Source of the DNA: Acidimicrobiales bacterium
GTDB taxonomy: Bacteria > Actinomycetota > Acidimicrobiia > Acidimicrobiales > SZUA-35
Assembly: GCA_041394265.1 (NCBI GenBank)
Contig: JAWKIO010000005.1
Coordinates: 3,720,001 to 3,784,000, forward strand
Length of the DNA: 64,000 nucleotides
Direction of reading: 5' to 3'
Shown here piece by piece: positions 52,087 to 59,341 of the stretch. Within the stretch, counting starts at the first letter, position 1. Every line of letters starts with the position of its first letter. A model generated the notes under the pieces. The model saw only the letters and a program-made list of their open reading frames with translations. It was not told the origin of the DNA and did no database searches. A program made the translations under genes and the position numbers.

Positions 52087-52608
52087 TCAGGTGGTGGGCG
52101 GAGGGAGGTAGCGGCCGTCGGCGTCGAAGCGCAAGGCACTCAGCTGGCCTGGCACGACCTCGAGATCGGTGCCGAGTGCGACAGGGATCTTCTGATAGCT
52201 CCACTTCATCACGTCGAGCGTGAGCTCGATGATCTGGTCGGGGCGGTAGTGCTGGGCCAGGCGTGCACGGAGTTGTGGTGTTGCTCCGGCCGGGTCCGAG
52301 AGGAGGGCGTCGGCCAATTCGAGTGCGACGCGTTGCGCCGCTGTCAGACCATCGAGTCGAGGGGGTCCTTCGGTGACGTGTGCGGCGAGGTGCTCGTCGA
52401 ACCCGTGCTGTTCGGCAACTGCCGAGCGCAGCGACAGTCAGGTGTGACAGTCGTGGTAGGTCGCGCAACGCAGCCGCACGAGTTCGGTGGTGACCGGGTC
52501 GATCGCATCGTTGCGCACCGCAGCCGCGGCGAAGTCGGCGAGGGCGTCCTTCAACGCTGTGCCGGCGCGGGTACCGGCGGCAACTCGGGGTCGACGTGGT
52601 GTCGCCAT
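52087..52608 (-). CDS. CMD/AhpD-like protein, candidate selenoprotein with in-frame TGA (Sec57)
   Basis: 173 codons if the TGA at 52438-52440 is read through. From ATG 52608 the product reads TELVRLRCATYHDCHT, then TGA, then LSLRSAVAEQHGFDEHLAAH, and ends in DQIIELTLDVMKWSYQKIPVALGTD, the normal end of the carboxymuconolactone decarboxylase family. The TGA falls where relatives have the second Cys of the redox CxxC pair, giving Cys54-His-Thr-Sec57. Reading in frame continues on both sides with normal codon use. A SECIS-like hairpin starts shortly after the TGA (52407-52432). The gene starts one base after the stop of another CMD gene, so it is in their operon. AhpD-like proteins with Cys/Sec are known selenoproteins. 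The alternative is a recent nonsense mutation of a cysteine codon; selA, selB and selC are not in the window to test it. Confidence 0.7.
52407..52432 (-). promoter_or_regulatory. SECIS-like stem-loop downstream of the TGA codon
   Basis: On the transcript the hairpin is GCUG-CGC-UCGGC-AGUU-GCCGA-A-CAGC: an upper stem of five pairs, a lower stem of four pairs, an internal loop, and an apical loop AGUU with G in second place. The apical loop begins 18 bases after the UGA (17 bases between). Bacterial SECIS elements need a stem-loop with a G among the first two loop bases some 16-37 bases from the UGA, so the fit is good. SelB binding is inferred. Confidence 0.55.
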
Positions 52609-52609
52609 C

Positions 52610-53002
52610 TCAGAGCACCCGGTCCAGGAACAGTTCGAGACTCATCCGTTGCTCGACGATCAGCAGCGCAGTGACGAAGTCGGCGAACCGCTGATCACCG
52701 AGCACCGAACACAGTGCATCAGCCTGCTCGTCGGAGAGCGAGGCGACATCGACGATCCACTGTTCAGTGAACGCGAGGGCCGCCCGCCCGACATCGTCGA
52801 GGTGCACGTCGGTCGGCCACGACGCAAGCGCTCGTTGTTCGGCCGGGGTCATGGCAGCCAGCGTCGGCTCGTGGCGTCGCAGCATGGCCATGCGCCGGGC
52901 GCACAGCTCCAGCAGGGAGCGATCGCGGATCGCCCAGGCAGCAGCGTACGCGTCATCGAGCGCTACCAGGGCGTCGGTGCCCCGCAGGTGGTCATCGAGC
53001 AT
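52610..53002 (-). CDS. CMD-family protein without the redox pair
   Basis: 130 residues from ATG 53002 (a GTG immediately before it is also possible). The sequence VALDDAYAAAWAIRDRSLLELCARRMAMLRRHEPTLAAM and GRAALAFTEQWIVDVASLSDEQADALCSVLGDQRFADFVTALLIVEQRMSLELFLDRVL matches the helical core of carboxymuconolactone decarboxylase-like proteins. It lacks a CxxC motif; one Cys is in LLELCARR and one in ADALCSV. Its stop is one base before the ATG of the next CMD gene (TGAGATG), so they are coupled and may form a heteromer. Function inferred from family only. Confidence 0.75.
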   Translation of the reverse strand: MLDDHLRGTDALVALDDAYAAAWAIRDRSLLELCARRMAMLRRHEPTLAAMTPAEQRALASWPTDVHLDDVGRAALAFTEQWIVDVASLSDEQADALCSVLGDQRFADFVTALLIVEQRMSLELFLDRVL

Positions 53003-53044
53003 CACCGTCCGAACAGTACCTCGGTCACACAGACCCGGTGTGCG

Positions 53045-53404
53045 TCATCCTCGGGCGAGGAGCGTCCACTCCTCCTCGGTCCATGCCGGGCGTAGCTGTT
53101 GGGTCATGAAGTCGACGGTCCACTGCACCATCTCGAACCACGGCAGGTCGACGCTCATCGCCTCGGTGAACGCAAGCCCCTCCAACAGGAGGGCGGCGTC
53201 TTCGATCTCGAGCTCGATCTCGCGCTCGGGCCCGTCCATGGCCTCCCACTCCTCGTTGCTCCAGGTCTGCCAGACCCGGTACTCGAGCAGCGTGGCACGC
53301 ACCGGTTCCTCGGAGGCGCCGTGGTCATCGAGGATGCCGATGGTCTGCCTCACCGCTTGTCCGGCCTCGATCGGGAGGAGCAGTCGACGAGCGAACATCG
53401 ACAT
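53045..53404 (-). CDS. Hypothetical acidic protein (119 aa)
   Basis: 119 residues from ATG 53404 (a second ATG two codons on). The product is rich in Glu and Trp (VWQTWSNEEWEAMDGPEREIELEIEDAALLLEGLAFTEAMSVDLPWFEMVQWTVDFMTQQLRPAWTEEEWTLL) and looks helical and soluble. No known domain was recognised. It lies between the acyl-CoA dehydrogenase gene (76 bases downstream of its stop) and the CMD pair, all on the minus strand, so it may belong to the same operon. Confidence 0.6.
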   Translation of the reverse strand: MSMFARRLLLPIEAGQAVRQTIGILDDHGASEEPVRATLLEYRVWQTWSNEEWEAMDGPEREIELEIEDAALLLEGLAFTEAMSVDLPWFEMVQWTVDFMTQQLRPAWTEEEWTLLARG

Positions 53405-53480
53405 GGTGTAGCAGCTGCGTGTGCGCGAGGCCGGATCGCGGCGGTGGCTGCCGCTCGCCGCCCGGCGCTGGCGGGCAGGA

Positions 53481-54782
53481 TCAGCGAGGGATCGAGCGCC
53501 AGTCCTGTCCCTTGAAGGGGTCGGGTTCACGGGGCAGCCCGAGGACTCGCTCGCCCACGATGTTCCGCTGGATCTCGGACGTGCCGCCCTCGATCGAGTT
53601 GGCCCTGGTGCGCAGGAACTGCTCGATCCACTCGGCGGCGTCGGTGTCGTCGGACTCCCAGGCAGTCGCGTCGGCGCCGAGGAACGACATCGCCGACTCC
53701 TGCAGTGCCTGGTTCGATGCGGCCTTGGCGATCTTCGAGATCGATCCCTCCGGGCCGACCTGCTGACCTGCTGCGGCTTTGGCCCGGGCGCGTGCGCTGG
53801 TCAGCGACAGGACCTGTCCCGCCGCATAGTCGGTGACGAGACGCTGGCGGGCGACCGGATCGAGTGCGGCGCCGTTCTCGACCGCTCTCGCTCGCACCTC
53901 GTCGAACGGCTTGCCGCCGAGGATCTCGTCGGACGACTTGCGCTTCTTCTTCTTCGTCCCGGACAACGCATGGCGTTCGGCTCCGAGCGTTGTGAGCGAC
54001 GCCCCCCAGCCCTCGCCAATCGGACTGATGCGGAGCAGGTCGTGGACTCGGACGTCGGTGAGGAACACCTCGTTGAACTCGAGCTGACCGGCCATGTTCA
54101 CCAGCGGCCGGACCTCCACGCCGGGGGCCTGCATATCGAGTCCGAAGTAGGTGATGCCTTTGTGTTTGGGCTGATCGGGATCGGTGCGGGCGAGCAGCAT
54201 CGCCATCTCGGACTCGTGACCGAACGTGGTCCACACCTTCTGACCGTTGATGATCCACTCGTCACCGTCGCGGACGGCCGAGGTGGCGAGCGACGCCATG
54301 TCAGAGCCGGCGCCGGGTTCGGAGAAGAGCTGGCACCAGCGCTCGTCGCCGCGCAGGAGTGGGGGTAGGAGACGTCGCTTGGTCTCGTCGCTCGACCACT
54401 GCTGGATGGTGGGCGCGGCCAGCGGCAGCCCGGAGCCGCGGGGAACGTGCGGCACCTCCCAATCTGCGAGCAACGTGAGCGCCGCCTGGGCGTCGGGCCG
54501 TGACAGACCTCGGCCACCGTGTTCGGGTGCGTAGTGCGGTGCGACCCACCCGTGGGCGCCGAGCTCCCGCACGATCGCAGGGTTGTCGGCTGCGGCCTTG
54601 GCCTCGAGCATGGCGCCCTCGTCACTTCTTCGCGCCGCGTCCACCCACTCCGGCGCCAGCAGTGATTCGAGCAGCTCCTCGAGCTCGGCCCGCCCCTCGA
54701 AGTCGGTGCTGTCCGGCGGTCGGCTCGTTCCCTGTTGCTCAGCCATGCCCTGTCGCTCGGCGGTGCCCTGTTCCTCGGTCAT
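53481..54782 (-). CDS. Acyl-CoA dehydrogenase (FadE-like) with N-terminal hexapeptide repeat
   Basis: 433 residues. Core motifs: CQLFSEPGAGSDMASLATSAV, WIINGQKVWTTFGHES, and the ending ANSIEGGTSEIQRNIVGERVLGLPREP, typical of FadE-type acyl-CoA dehydrogenases of actinobacteria. A long basic insert (KKKKRKSSDEILGGK) lies near 275-290. The first 18 residues are three six-residue repeats (MTEEQG TAERQG MAEQQG) encoded by 18-base tandem repeats (54730-54783), with ATG, ACC and ATG in first place, so the start could be 54782 or 54746; the family homology starts at about residue 28. It removes two hydrogens from an acyl-CoA. First gene of the cluster with the CMD proteins. Confidence 0.85.
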   Translation of the reverse strand: MTEEQGTAERQGMAEQQGTSRPPDSTDFEGRAELEELLESLLAPEWVDAARRSDEGAMLEAKAAADNPAIVRELGAHGWVAPHYAPEHGGRGLSRPDAQAALTLLADWEVPHVPRGSGLPLAAPTIQQWSSDETKRRLLPPLLRGDERWCQLFSEPGAGSDMASLATSAVRDGDEWIINGQKVWTTFGHESEMAMLLARTDPDQPKHKGITYFGLDMQAPGVEVRPLVNMAGQLEFNEVFLTDVRVHDLLRISPIGEGWGASLTTLGAERHALSGTKKKKRKSSDEILGGKPFDEVRARAVENGAALDPVARQRLVTDYAAGQVLSLTSARARAKAAAGQQVGPEGSISKIAKAASNQALQESAMSFLGADATAWESDDTDAAEWIEQFLRTRANSIEGGTSEIQRNIVGERVLGLPREPDPFKGQDWRSIPR

Positions 54783-54783
54783 G
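54730..54783. repeat. 18-base tandem repeat at the 5' end of the acyl-CoA dehydrogenase gene
   Basis: Three copies of CCCTGTxxCTCxGxxxTG (plus strand) at 54730-54747, 54748-54765 and 54766-54783 encode the three six-residue units of the N-terminus. Two of the copies contain an ATG start in frame. The copies differ mostly at third codon positions, so the amino acid pattern is kept. Confidence 0.7.
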
Positions 54784-54801
54784 CCCGAGGTTCTACCCCG
54801 C

Positions 54802-54915
54802 CCGTTCTGTGCGTCAAAATCACCGCCAATCCCGAACTGTGCGTCATTCGCGTCGCCAGCGGGAAGTTTGACGCACAGAACGGGTACGGGCGGGAAGTCT
54901 GACGCACAGAAGGGG
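54802..54915. repeat. Inverted repeat array, family 2, locus 1 (2 forward + 2 reverse units)
   Basis: Forward copies of CCGTTCTGTGCGTCAAA at 54802-54818 and CCGAACTGTGCGTCA at 54832-54846; reversed copies GGGAAGTTTGACGCACAGAA at 54861-54880 and a second at 54892-54911. Core is GTTCTGTGCGTCAAA with its reverse complement TTTGACGCACAGAAC. The array lies between two divergent genes (starts at 54782 and 54939), so it cannot act as a terminator for both; it must overlap their promoters. The same family is at 55919-56065. Confidence 0.85.
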
Positions 54916-54938
54916 CGGGCGAATAGGCTCGCGGGCTC

Positions 54939-55847
54939 GTGTCCACGCTCTCGCTCCTCATCGACGTCCTCGGGCCAGTGGTCCTCATCGTCGCCGTCGG
55001 TGCGTATGCCGGGCCACGACTGGGCATCGTCGCCGGCTCGCTGTCGTCGTTGGCGTACTGGATCCTCGGCCCGGCATTCGTGTTCCAGCTGTTGCAGGAC
55101 AACGGTCTGGACTCTTCGACCGTGCTTCGCCTGTGCATCGCCGGTGTGGTCGGCATGGTGGCCGCAGTGCTGGCCGCCGTCGCTGGGAATCGGGCGATCG
55201 GATCGACCTCGTCGGTGACCGCGGCCTCCGTGGTGACCAGCGCCTACGGCAATGTCGGCAACGCCGGTTTGGCGATCACGGTCTTCGCGCTCGGCGACGA
55301 CGCGCTACCGGCGGCCGGCATCCTCATGCTGGTGATCAACGTGCTCGGGATCACCCTCGGGGTGGGGCTGGCGGCTGGGCAGACGGTCGGGGTGGTGGGA
55401 GCGGTTCGGCGGGCGGTGCTCGCGCCGATGGCGATCGCCGCGATCATCGCCATGCTGACCGGGGCCGTCGACGTGGCGCCACCGTTGGTCGTCGAGCGTT
55501 CGATCGGCCTTCTTGCCGGCGCCCTGATCCCGGTGATGCTGTTCACGCTGGGTCTCCAGCTCGCGATAACTGGCCTGCGCGCCCGTACGCCCGACCTCGG
55601 TGTCACGATCGTGGCGAAGCTGGTGGTGGCGCCACTCGCCGCGACGACCGTGGCCCGGCTGGTCGGCCTCGATGGTGATCTGCTCTGGGCGGTGGCCATT
55701 CAGTCGGCCATGCCGCCGGCGGTGTTCTGCATGGTGCTGGCGATGGAGCACGACCTCGAGACCGAGCGAGTGACGTCGGCGGTCGTCATGACCACGCTGG
55801 CCTCGCTCGTCACCCTGCCGGTGGTCCTGGCCTTCGCTGCCGGCTGA
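54939..55847 (+). CDS. AEC-family (auxin efflux carrier-like) permease
   Basis: 302 residues from GTG 54939, with ten hydrophobic helices in two halves of five. It begins LSLLIDVLGPVVLIVAVGAYAGPRLGI, has the conserved NVGNAGLAITVFALGD in the first discontinuous helix and SAMPPAVFCMVLAMEHDLE near the second, both typical of the AEC family. Malonate, malate and other organic anions are transported by characterised members; which one is moved here is unknown. It is flanked on both sides by family 2 repeat arrays. Confidence 0.85.
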   Translation: MSTLSLLIDVLGPVVLIVAVGAYAGPRLGIVAGSLSSLAYWILGPAFVFQLLQDNGLDSSTVLRLCIAGVVGMVAAVLAAVAGNRAIGSTSSVTAASVVTSAYGNVGNAGLAITVFALGDDALPAAGILMLVINVLGITLGVGLAAGQTVGVVGAVRRAVLAPMAIAAIIAMLTGAVDVAPPLVVERSIGLLAGALIPVMLFTLGLQLAITGLRARTPDLGVTIVAKLVVAPLAATTVARLVGLDGDLLWAVAIQSAMPPAVFCMVLAMEHDLETERVTSAVVMTTLASLVTLPVVLAFAAG

Positions 55848-55881
55848 CCTCGCCGCTCGCCACCCACCCGACGTCGATGTC

Positions 55882-55914
55882 CGACCGACCTCGACACTCG
55901 ACCTTGGTCGGTCG
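55882..55914 (+). terminator. Hairpin after the AEC permease gene
   Basis: CGACCGACC and GGTCGGTCG form a perfect nine-base stem with a 15-base loop, 35 bases behind the permease stop. No T-run follows. It could be a transcription terminator before the array of family 2 repeats. Confidence 0.5.
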
Positions 55915-55918
55915 AGCC

Positions 55919-56065
55919 ACCGGAACTGTGCGTCAAACACGTCGCGATCTCCGAACTGTGCGTCAAACGCGTCGTCTGCGGGAAGTTTGACGCACAGAAC
56001 GGTTCTTGGCGGGAAGTTTGACGCACAGAACGGATCGAGTGGGGAGTGTGACGCACAGAACGGGG
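55919..56065. repeat. Inverted repeat array, family 2, locus 2 (2 forward + 3 reverse units)
   Basis: Forward units at 55919-55946 and 55951-55980 (CCGGAACTGTGCGTCAAAC..., CCGAACTGTGCGTCAAACGC...), reversed units at 55980-56002, 56009-56033 and 56041-56063 (GGGAAGTTTGACGCACAGAA and variants). The innermost pair is separated by CGTCGTCTGCGG, close to CGTCGCCAGCGG at the first locus, so the centre is conserved too. It lies within a 319-base gap between two same-direction genes, AEC and Dps; the rest of that gap is G-rich and holds no gene that I can see. Confidence 0.85.
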
Positions 56066-56166
56066 AAGGCGGGTTTGGGGTGCGGTGGGGTGGGGGAGGA
56101 CGGGAGCAGCTCGAACCCGGCAGGGTTCGGCCCCTCACACATCCCCTATAGCGAAAGGTGACGCTC

Positions 56167-56823
56167 ATGGCACACACATCGGTTCCCGGACTCGAAGCAT
56201 CGAAGGCGACGGAGGCAATCCAGCACCTCGAAGACCGCCTCGTCGGCCTGATCGACACCCAGCTCGTCCTCAAGCACATCCACTGGAATGTGATGGGACC
56301 CAACTTCATCGCTGTGCACGAGATGCTCGACGAGCAGGTCGACGCCGTGCGGCTCATGACCGACGAGGTCGCCGAGCGCATCGCCATTCTTGGCGGGACG
56401 CCGAACGGCACGCCCGGGCATGTCGTGGAGACCCGTACCTGGGACGACTATCAACTCGGGCGAGCCTCGGTCGAACAGCACCTCGATGCACTCGACTCGG
56501 TCTACGACGGTGTCATCGCCGACCACCGGGCAGCGATCGAGGGGACGGGGACGGTCGATCCCATCACCGAGGACCTCCTGATCGGCCAGAGCGCCAAGCT
56601 CGAACTGTTCCAGTGGTTCGTGCGTTCGCACATCGAGAATGCGGGCGGGCGTGACCGCACCGCCGATCGGGACGCGACGGCTGCCCATGTTGCCGGGCGT
56701 GGCCCCACCAAGGAGGAGGCCGCAGCTGCCGAGCGCAATGCACCGCAGCAGCCCGATGTGGAAGCCGAGTATCGCGAGATGACTCGAATCGGCGCCACCA
56801 CGAACGGCGAAGGGCGGATCTGA
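56167..56823 (+). CDS. dps: Dps/ferritin-like DNA-protection protein
   Basis: 218 residues from ATG 56167; AAGGTGA five bases upstream fixes the start. Dps ferroxidase residues are in KHIHWNVMGPNFIAVHEMLDEQVDAVRLMTDEVAERIAILGG (His, His, Asp and Glu at the dimer interface). It forms a dodecamer that stores iron by oxidising Fe2+ with H2O2 and protects DNA. Compared with the usual ~165 residues it has a ~45-residue hydrophilic tail (RDRTADRDATAAHVAGRGPTKEE...), as in mycobacterial Dps. The stop is three bases before the next gene, so Dps, the baeRF-like protein and the oxidoreductase are one operon, preceded by a repeat array. Confidence 0.93.
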   Translation: MAHTSVPGLEASKATEAIQHLEDRLVGLIDTQLVLKHIHWNVMGPNFIAVHEMLDEQVDAVRLMTDEVAERIAILGGTPNGTPGHVVETRTWDDYQLGRASVEQHLDALDSVYDGVIADHRAAIEGTGTVDPITEDLLIGQSAKLELFQWFVRSHIENAGGRDRTADRDATAAHVAGRGPTKEEAAAAERNAPQQPDVEAEYREMTRIGATTNGEGRI

Positions 56824-56826
56824 GTC

Positions 56827-57909
56827 GTGGGGTTCCCGACCCGTCGGCCCCGCCGCGAGCTCCTCGACGAGCTTCGAGAGGTCGTGCTGAGCGACGGACC
56901 GCACCTCTCGGTCTACCTCGACCTCGTGGGGCCGACGGTGCCGGCGCGTGAGCGGTTTCTGGCGTCCGTGGATCGTGACGTGGTGCCGTCGACCGTGGTG
57001 GAGCAGGTGGCCGACCTCGTCGAGGTGGCGCAGAAGAGCGACGATGCCCTGTTCGCCTGCCTCGCTTCGTCGGCAGGTCCACTCGTTGCCACGACCTTTC
57101 CCGACCCGCCGACCCACGACGTGGTCGACGTTGCCGGGGTGCCGCGGATCGGACCGTTCCTCGAGTCGGAGCAGTCCTTGCTGCACCACGTCGTTGCGGT
57201 GCTCGATCGGTCGGGGATGACACTCATCGCGTCGCCCCGCCACGGCGAGGTAGTGCGGGAAACCCTGATTGGGCACAACCCCGACGGTGCCGCCGAGCTG
57301 ATCGCTCGGGTGGCCCATCTCACCGATACCTCGCTGGTGCTGATCGTCGGCAGCCCCAGCACGCTCGACGCCATCCACCCGCTCGTCGTGAGGGACGGTC
57401 GTCTGTTCTGTCCGGTGCTCCGGATCGACATCGACGACGAGCGGCAGTCCGATGCGGAGCTGGCGGAGGAAATGGTGCGCCACGTTGCCGACCGCTCCGC
57501 CCGACGTGTCGTCGAGGCCCTGCGGCTCTACCGCTACTTCGAGAGCCACGGTGCCGGTGCCGACGGCGTCGTCGCCAGCGTGCAGGCGCTCCGCTCAGGG
57601 CGAGCGTCGATGCTGCTCGTCCACGACGATCCCGACGACGAACGCCACGGCTGGTTCGGTGCCGACCCTGCACACATCGGCTACGACCTCGCCGATGCGG
57701 CGCTGGCCACCCCCGACATCGGTGGTGAGCACCCGCACATCGAGAGCGGACGTCTCGTCGACGTCGTGCTCCGGTCGGCAATCGGCCAGGGTGTGCCGGT
57801 CATGGTCGTCCCATCGGTCCCTGATGAACGGCTGGCCGACGGCATGGGCGTCATCTTCCACGTCGATGGGTTCGCCGACGACGGCCTCGCCGAACTGGTC
57901 GAGCGATAG
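56827..57909 (+). CDS. baeRF family 2 protein (eRF1-like, Rv2629-type)
   Basis: 360 residues from GTG 56827. The pattern ELREVVLSDGPHLSVYLDLVGP, ACLASSAGPLVATTFPDPP, VPRIGPFLESEQSLLHHVVAVLDRSGMTLIA, LVLIVGSPSTLDAIHPLV, RYFESHGAGADGVVASVQALRSGRASMLLVHDD fits the bacterial family related to archaeal-eukaryotic release factor 1 (baeRF family 2), of which Rv2629 in M. tuberculosis (a dormancy-regulon gene) is an example. Function is unknown; a role in rescuing ribosomes or stress survival has been suggested for the group. Between Dps and a disulfide oxidoreductase in one operon, which supports a stress role. Confidence 0.65.
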   Translation: MGFPTRRPRRELLDELREVVLSDGPHLSVYLDLVGPTVPARERFLASVDRDVVPSTVVEQVADLVEVAQKSDDALFACLASSAGPLVATTFPDPPTHDVVDVAGVPRIGPFLESEQSLLHHVVAVLDRSGMTLIASPRHGEVVRETLIGHNPDGAAELIARVAHLTDTSLVLIVGSPSTLDAIHPLVVRDGRLFCPVLRIDIDDERQSDAELAEEMVRHVADRSARRVVEALRLYRYFESHGAGADGVVASVQALRSGRASMLLVHDDPDDERHGWFGADPAHIGYDLADAALATPDIGGEHPHIESGRLVDVVLRSAIGQGVPVMVVPSVPDERLADGMGVIFHVDGFADDGLAELVER

Positions 57910-59283
57910 ATGGCAGCGCCCTCATCCGGCACGGCCGGTCGGAGCGCCGATGTCGCCATCATCGGTCTGGGTTCCGCTGGGGAAGCACTCGCCGGACGAC
58001 TGCGCGACGCCGGTCGCTCCGTTGTCGGCTTCGAACCCGGTCTCGTCGGAGGTGAGTGCCCATTCACCGCCTGCATGCCCAGCAAGGCGCTCCTCCACCA
58101 GGCGCACCGGCCCGGCGCACGCTCCGCTGACGCATGGCGACTGGCGATCGACCATCGAGACCGCGTCGCCAACCATCGAGACGACGCCGAGCACGCCACC
58201 GATCTCGTGGAGCGCGGACTCGTGCTGGTCCGTGAAAGGGCAGCGCTCGCCGGCCCACGCCAGGTGGTGGCCGACGGCACGATCTGGACCGTCGACCACG
58301 TGATCATCGCCACCGGCAGCGCACCATCGCTGCCACCCATCCCCGGACTCGATCAGATCGACTACTGGACCTCCGAGGATGCCCTCACGTCGTCGGAGCG
58401 GCCCGAGCGGATCGTGATCGTCGGAGCGGGACCGATCGGCTGCGAACTGGGTGATGTGTATCGGAGTTTCGGATCCCGAGTCACGCTGCTCGAGGCCGGC
58501 GATCGACTGCTCCCGGACCACGACGCCGAGGTGGCGGAGCACTACGCGAGTGCGATCGGCACGGCCGGACTCGAGTTGCGGCTGTCGGCCGATGTCGTCA
58601 GCGTTGCCCGCATCGCCGGCACGGCGAGCGCGACGATTCACCTCCGCGACGGCACCATGCTCACCGCCGATCGCGTGCTCATCGCCGCTGGTCAGTCGCC
58701 TCGGCTCGGCGATGTCGGACTGGACGCTTTGGGGCTGTCGACCGATGAGGTTCCCGAGCTCGACGAGAGCTTCGCGGTGTCTGGCCACCCGTGGCTCCGT
58801 CTCATCGGCGACCTGAACGGTCGGTCGCCGTGGACGCACGGCGCCAACGTCGAGGCGGCGATCGTCGCAGCATCGATCCTCGGTGGCCCGGCTCCGATGG
58901 CCGATCCGGTCATGCCCCACGCCGTCTTCACCGATCCCCCGGCCGCTCATGTGGGACGATCCGTCGACGCCCATGAAGCCGAAGGCCGACAGACCATTCG
59001 AGGCGTCGGACGTGTGGACGACATCGCCCGACACGCTACCGACCGACTCGATCGCGGGATGGCGGTGCTCACCATCGACGCCGAGACCGGCGTGGTCGTC
59101 GGCGGCTCGATCGTCGGCCCGCTCGCCGATGAGCTGATCGCCATCGTGACGGCTTGGGTACATCTCGAAGCCACGATCGAGCAGGCGGCGTCGCAGGTCT
59201 TCGCCTTCCCGACGATCGCACAGATCCTCGAGGTTGCGGCGGCCGACGCCCGAACGCAGTGGCGGGCGTCTCACCCGGCCTGA
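57910..59283 (+). CDS. FAD-dependent pyridine nucleotide-disulfide oxidoreductase
   Basis: 457 residues, starting at the base after the previous stop. FAD-binding motif VAIIGLGSAGEALAGRLRDAG, redox-active pair GGECPFTACMPSKALL (C-x4-C), VIIATGSAP, the NAD(P) motif IVIVGAGPIGCELGDVYRSFGSRVTLLEAG, and DRVLIAAGQSP. C-terminal dimerisation domain has VTAWVHLEATIEQAASQVFAFPTIAQILEVA, without the usual catalytic His-Glu pair of lipoamide dehydrogenase/glutathione reductase (typically HPTxxE), so substrate is uncertain. It is a mercuric-reductase- or lipoamide-dehydrogenase-like enzyme, in an operon with Dps. Confidence 0.85.
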   Translation: MAAPSSGTAGRSADVAIIGLGSAGEALAGRLRDAGRSVVGFEPGLVGGECPFTACMPSKALLHQAHRPGARSADAWRLAIDHRDRVANHRDDAEHATDLVERGLVLVRERAALAGPRQVVADGTIWTVDHVIIATGSAPSLPPIPGLDQIDYWTSEDALTSSERPERIVIVGAGPIGCELGDVYRSFGSRVTLLEAGDRLLPDHDAEVAEHYASAIGTAGLELRLSADVVSVARIAGTASATIHLRDGTMLTADRVLIAAGQSPRLGDVGLDALGLSTDEVPELDESFAVSGHPWLRLIGDLNGRSPWTHGANVEAAIVAASILGGPAPMADPVMPHAVFTDPPAAHVGRSVDAHEAEGRQTIRGVGRVDDIARHATDRLDRGMAVLTIDAETGVVVGGSIVGPLADELIAIVTAWVHLEATIEQAASQVFAFPTIAQILEVAAADARTQWRASHPA

Positions 59284-59341
59284 GTCGTCGGATCCCGAGA
59301 AGCTCCCCGATCAGCTCAGTGCGTTTGGCCGACTGCCGTCG

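Noticed and set aside
52087..52317. 76-codon TTG-start frame as an independent small gene
   Set aside because: Its product is only the C-terminal part of the CMD protein; the coding sense continues upstream through the TGA to ATG 52608.
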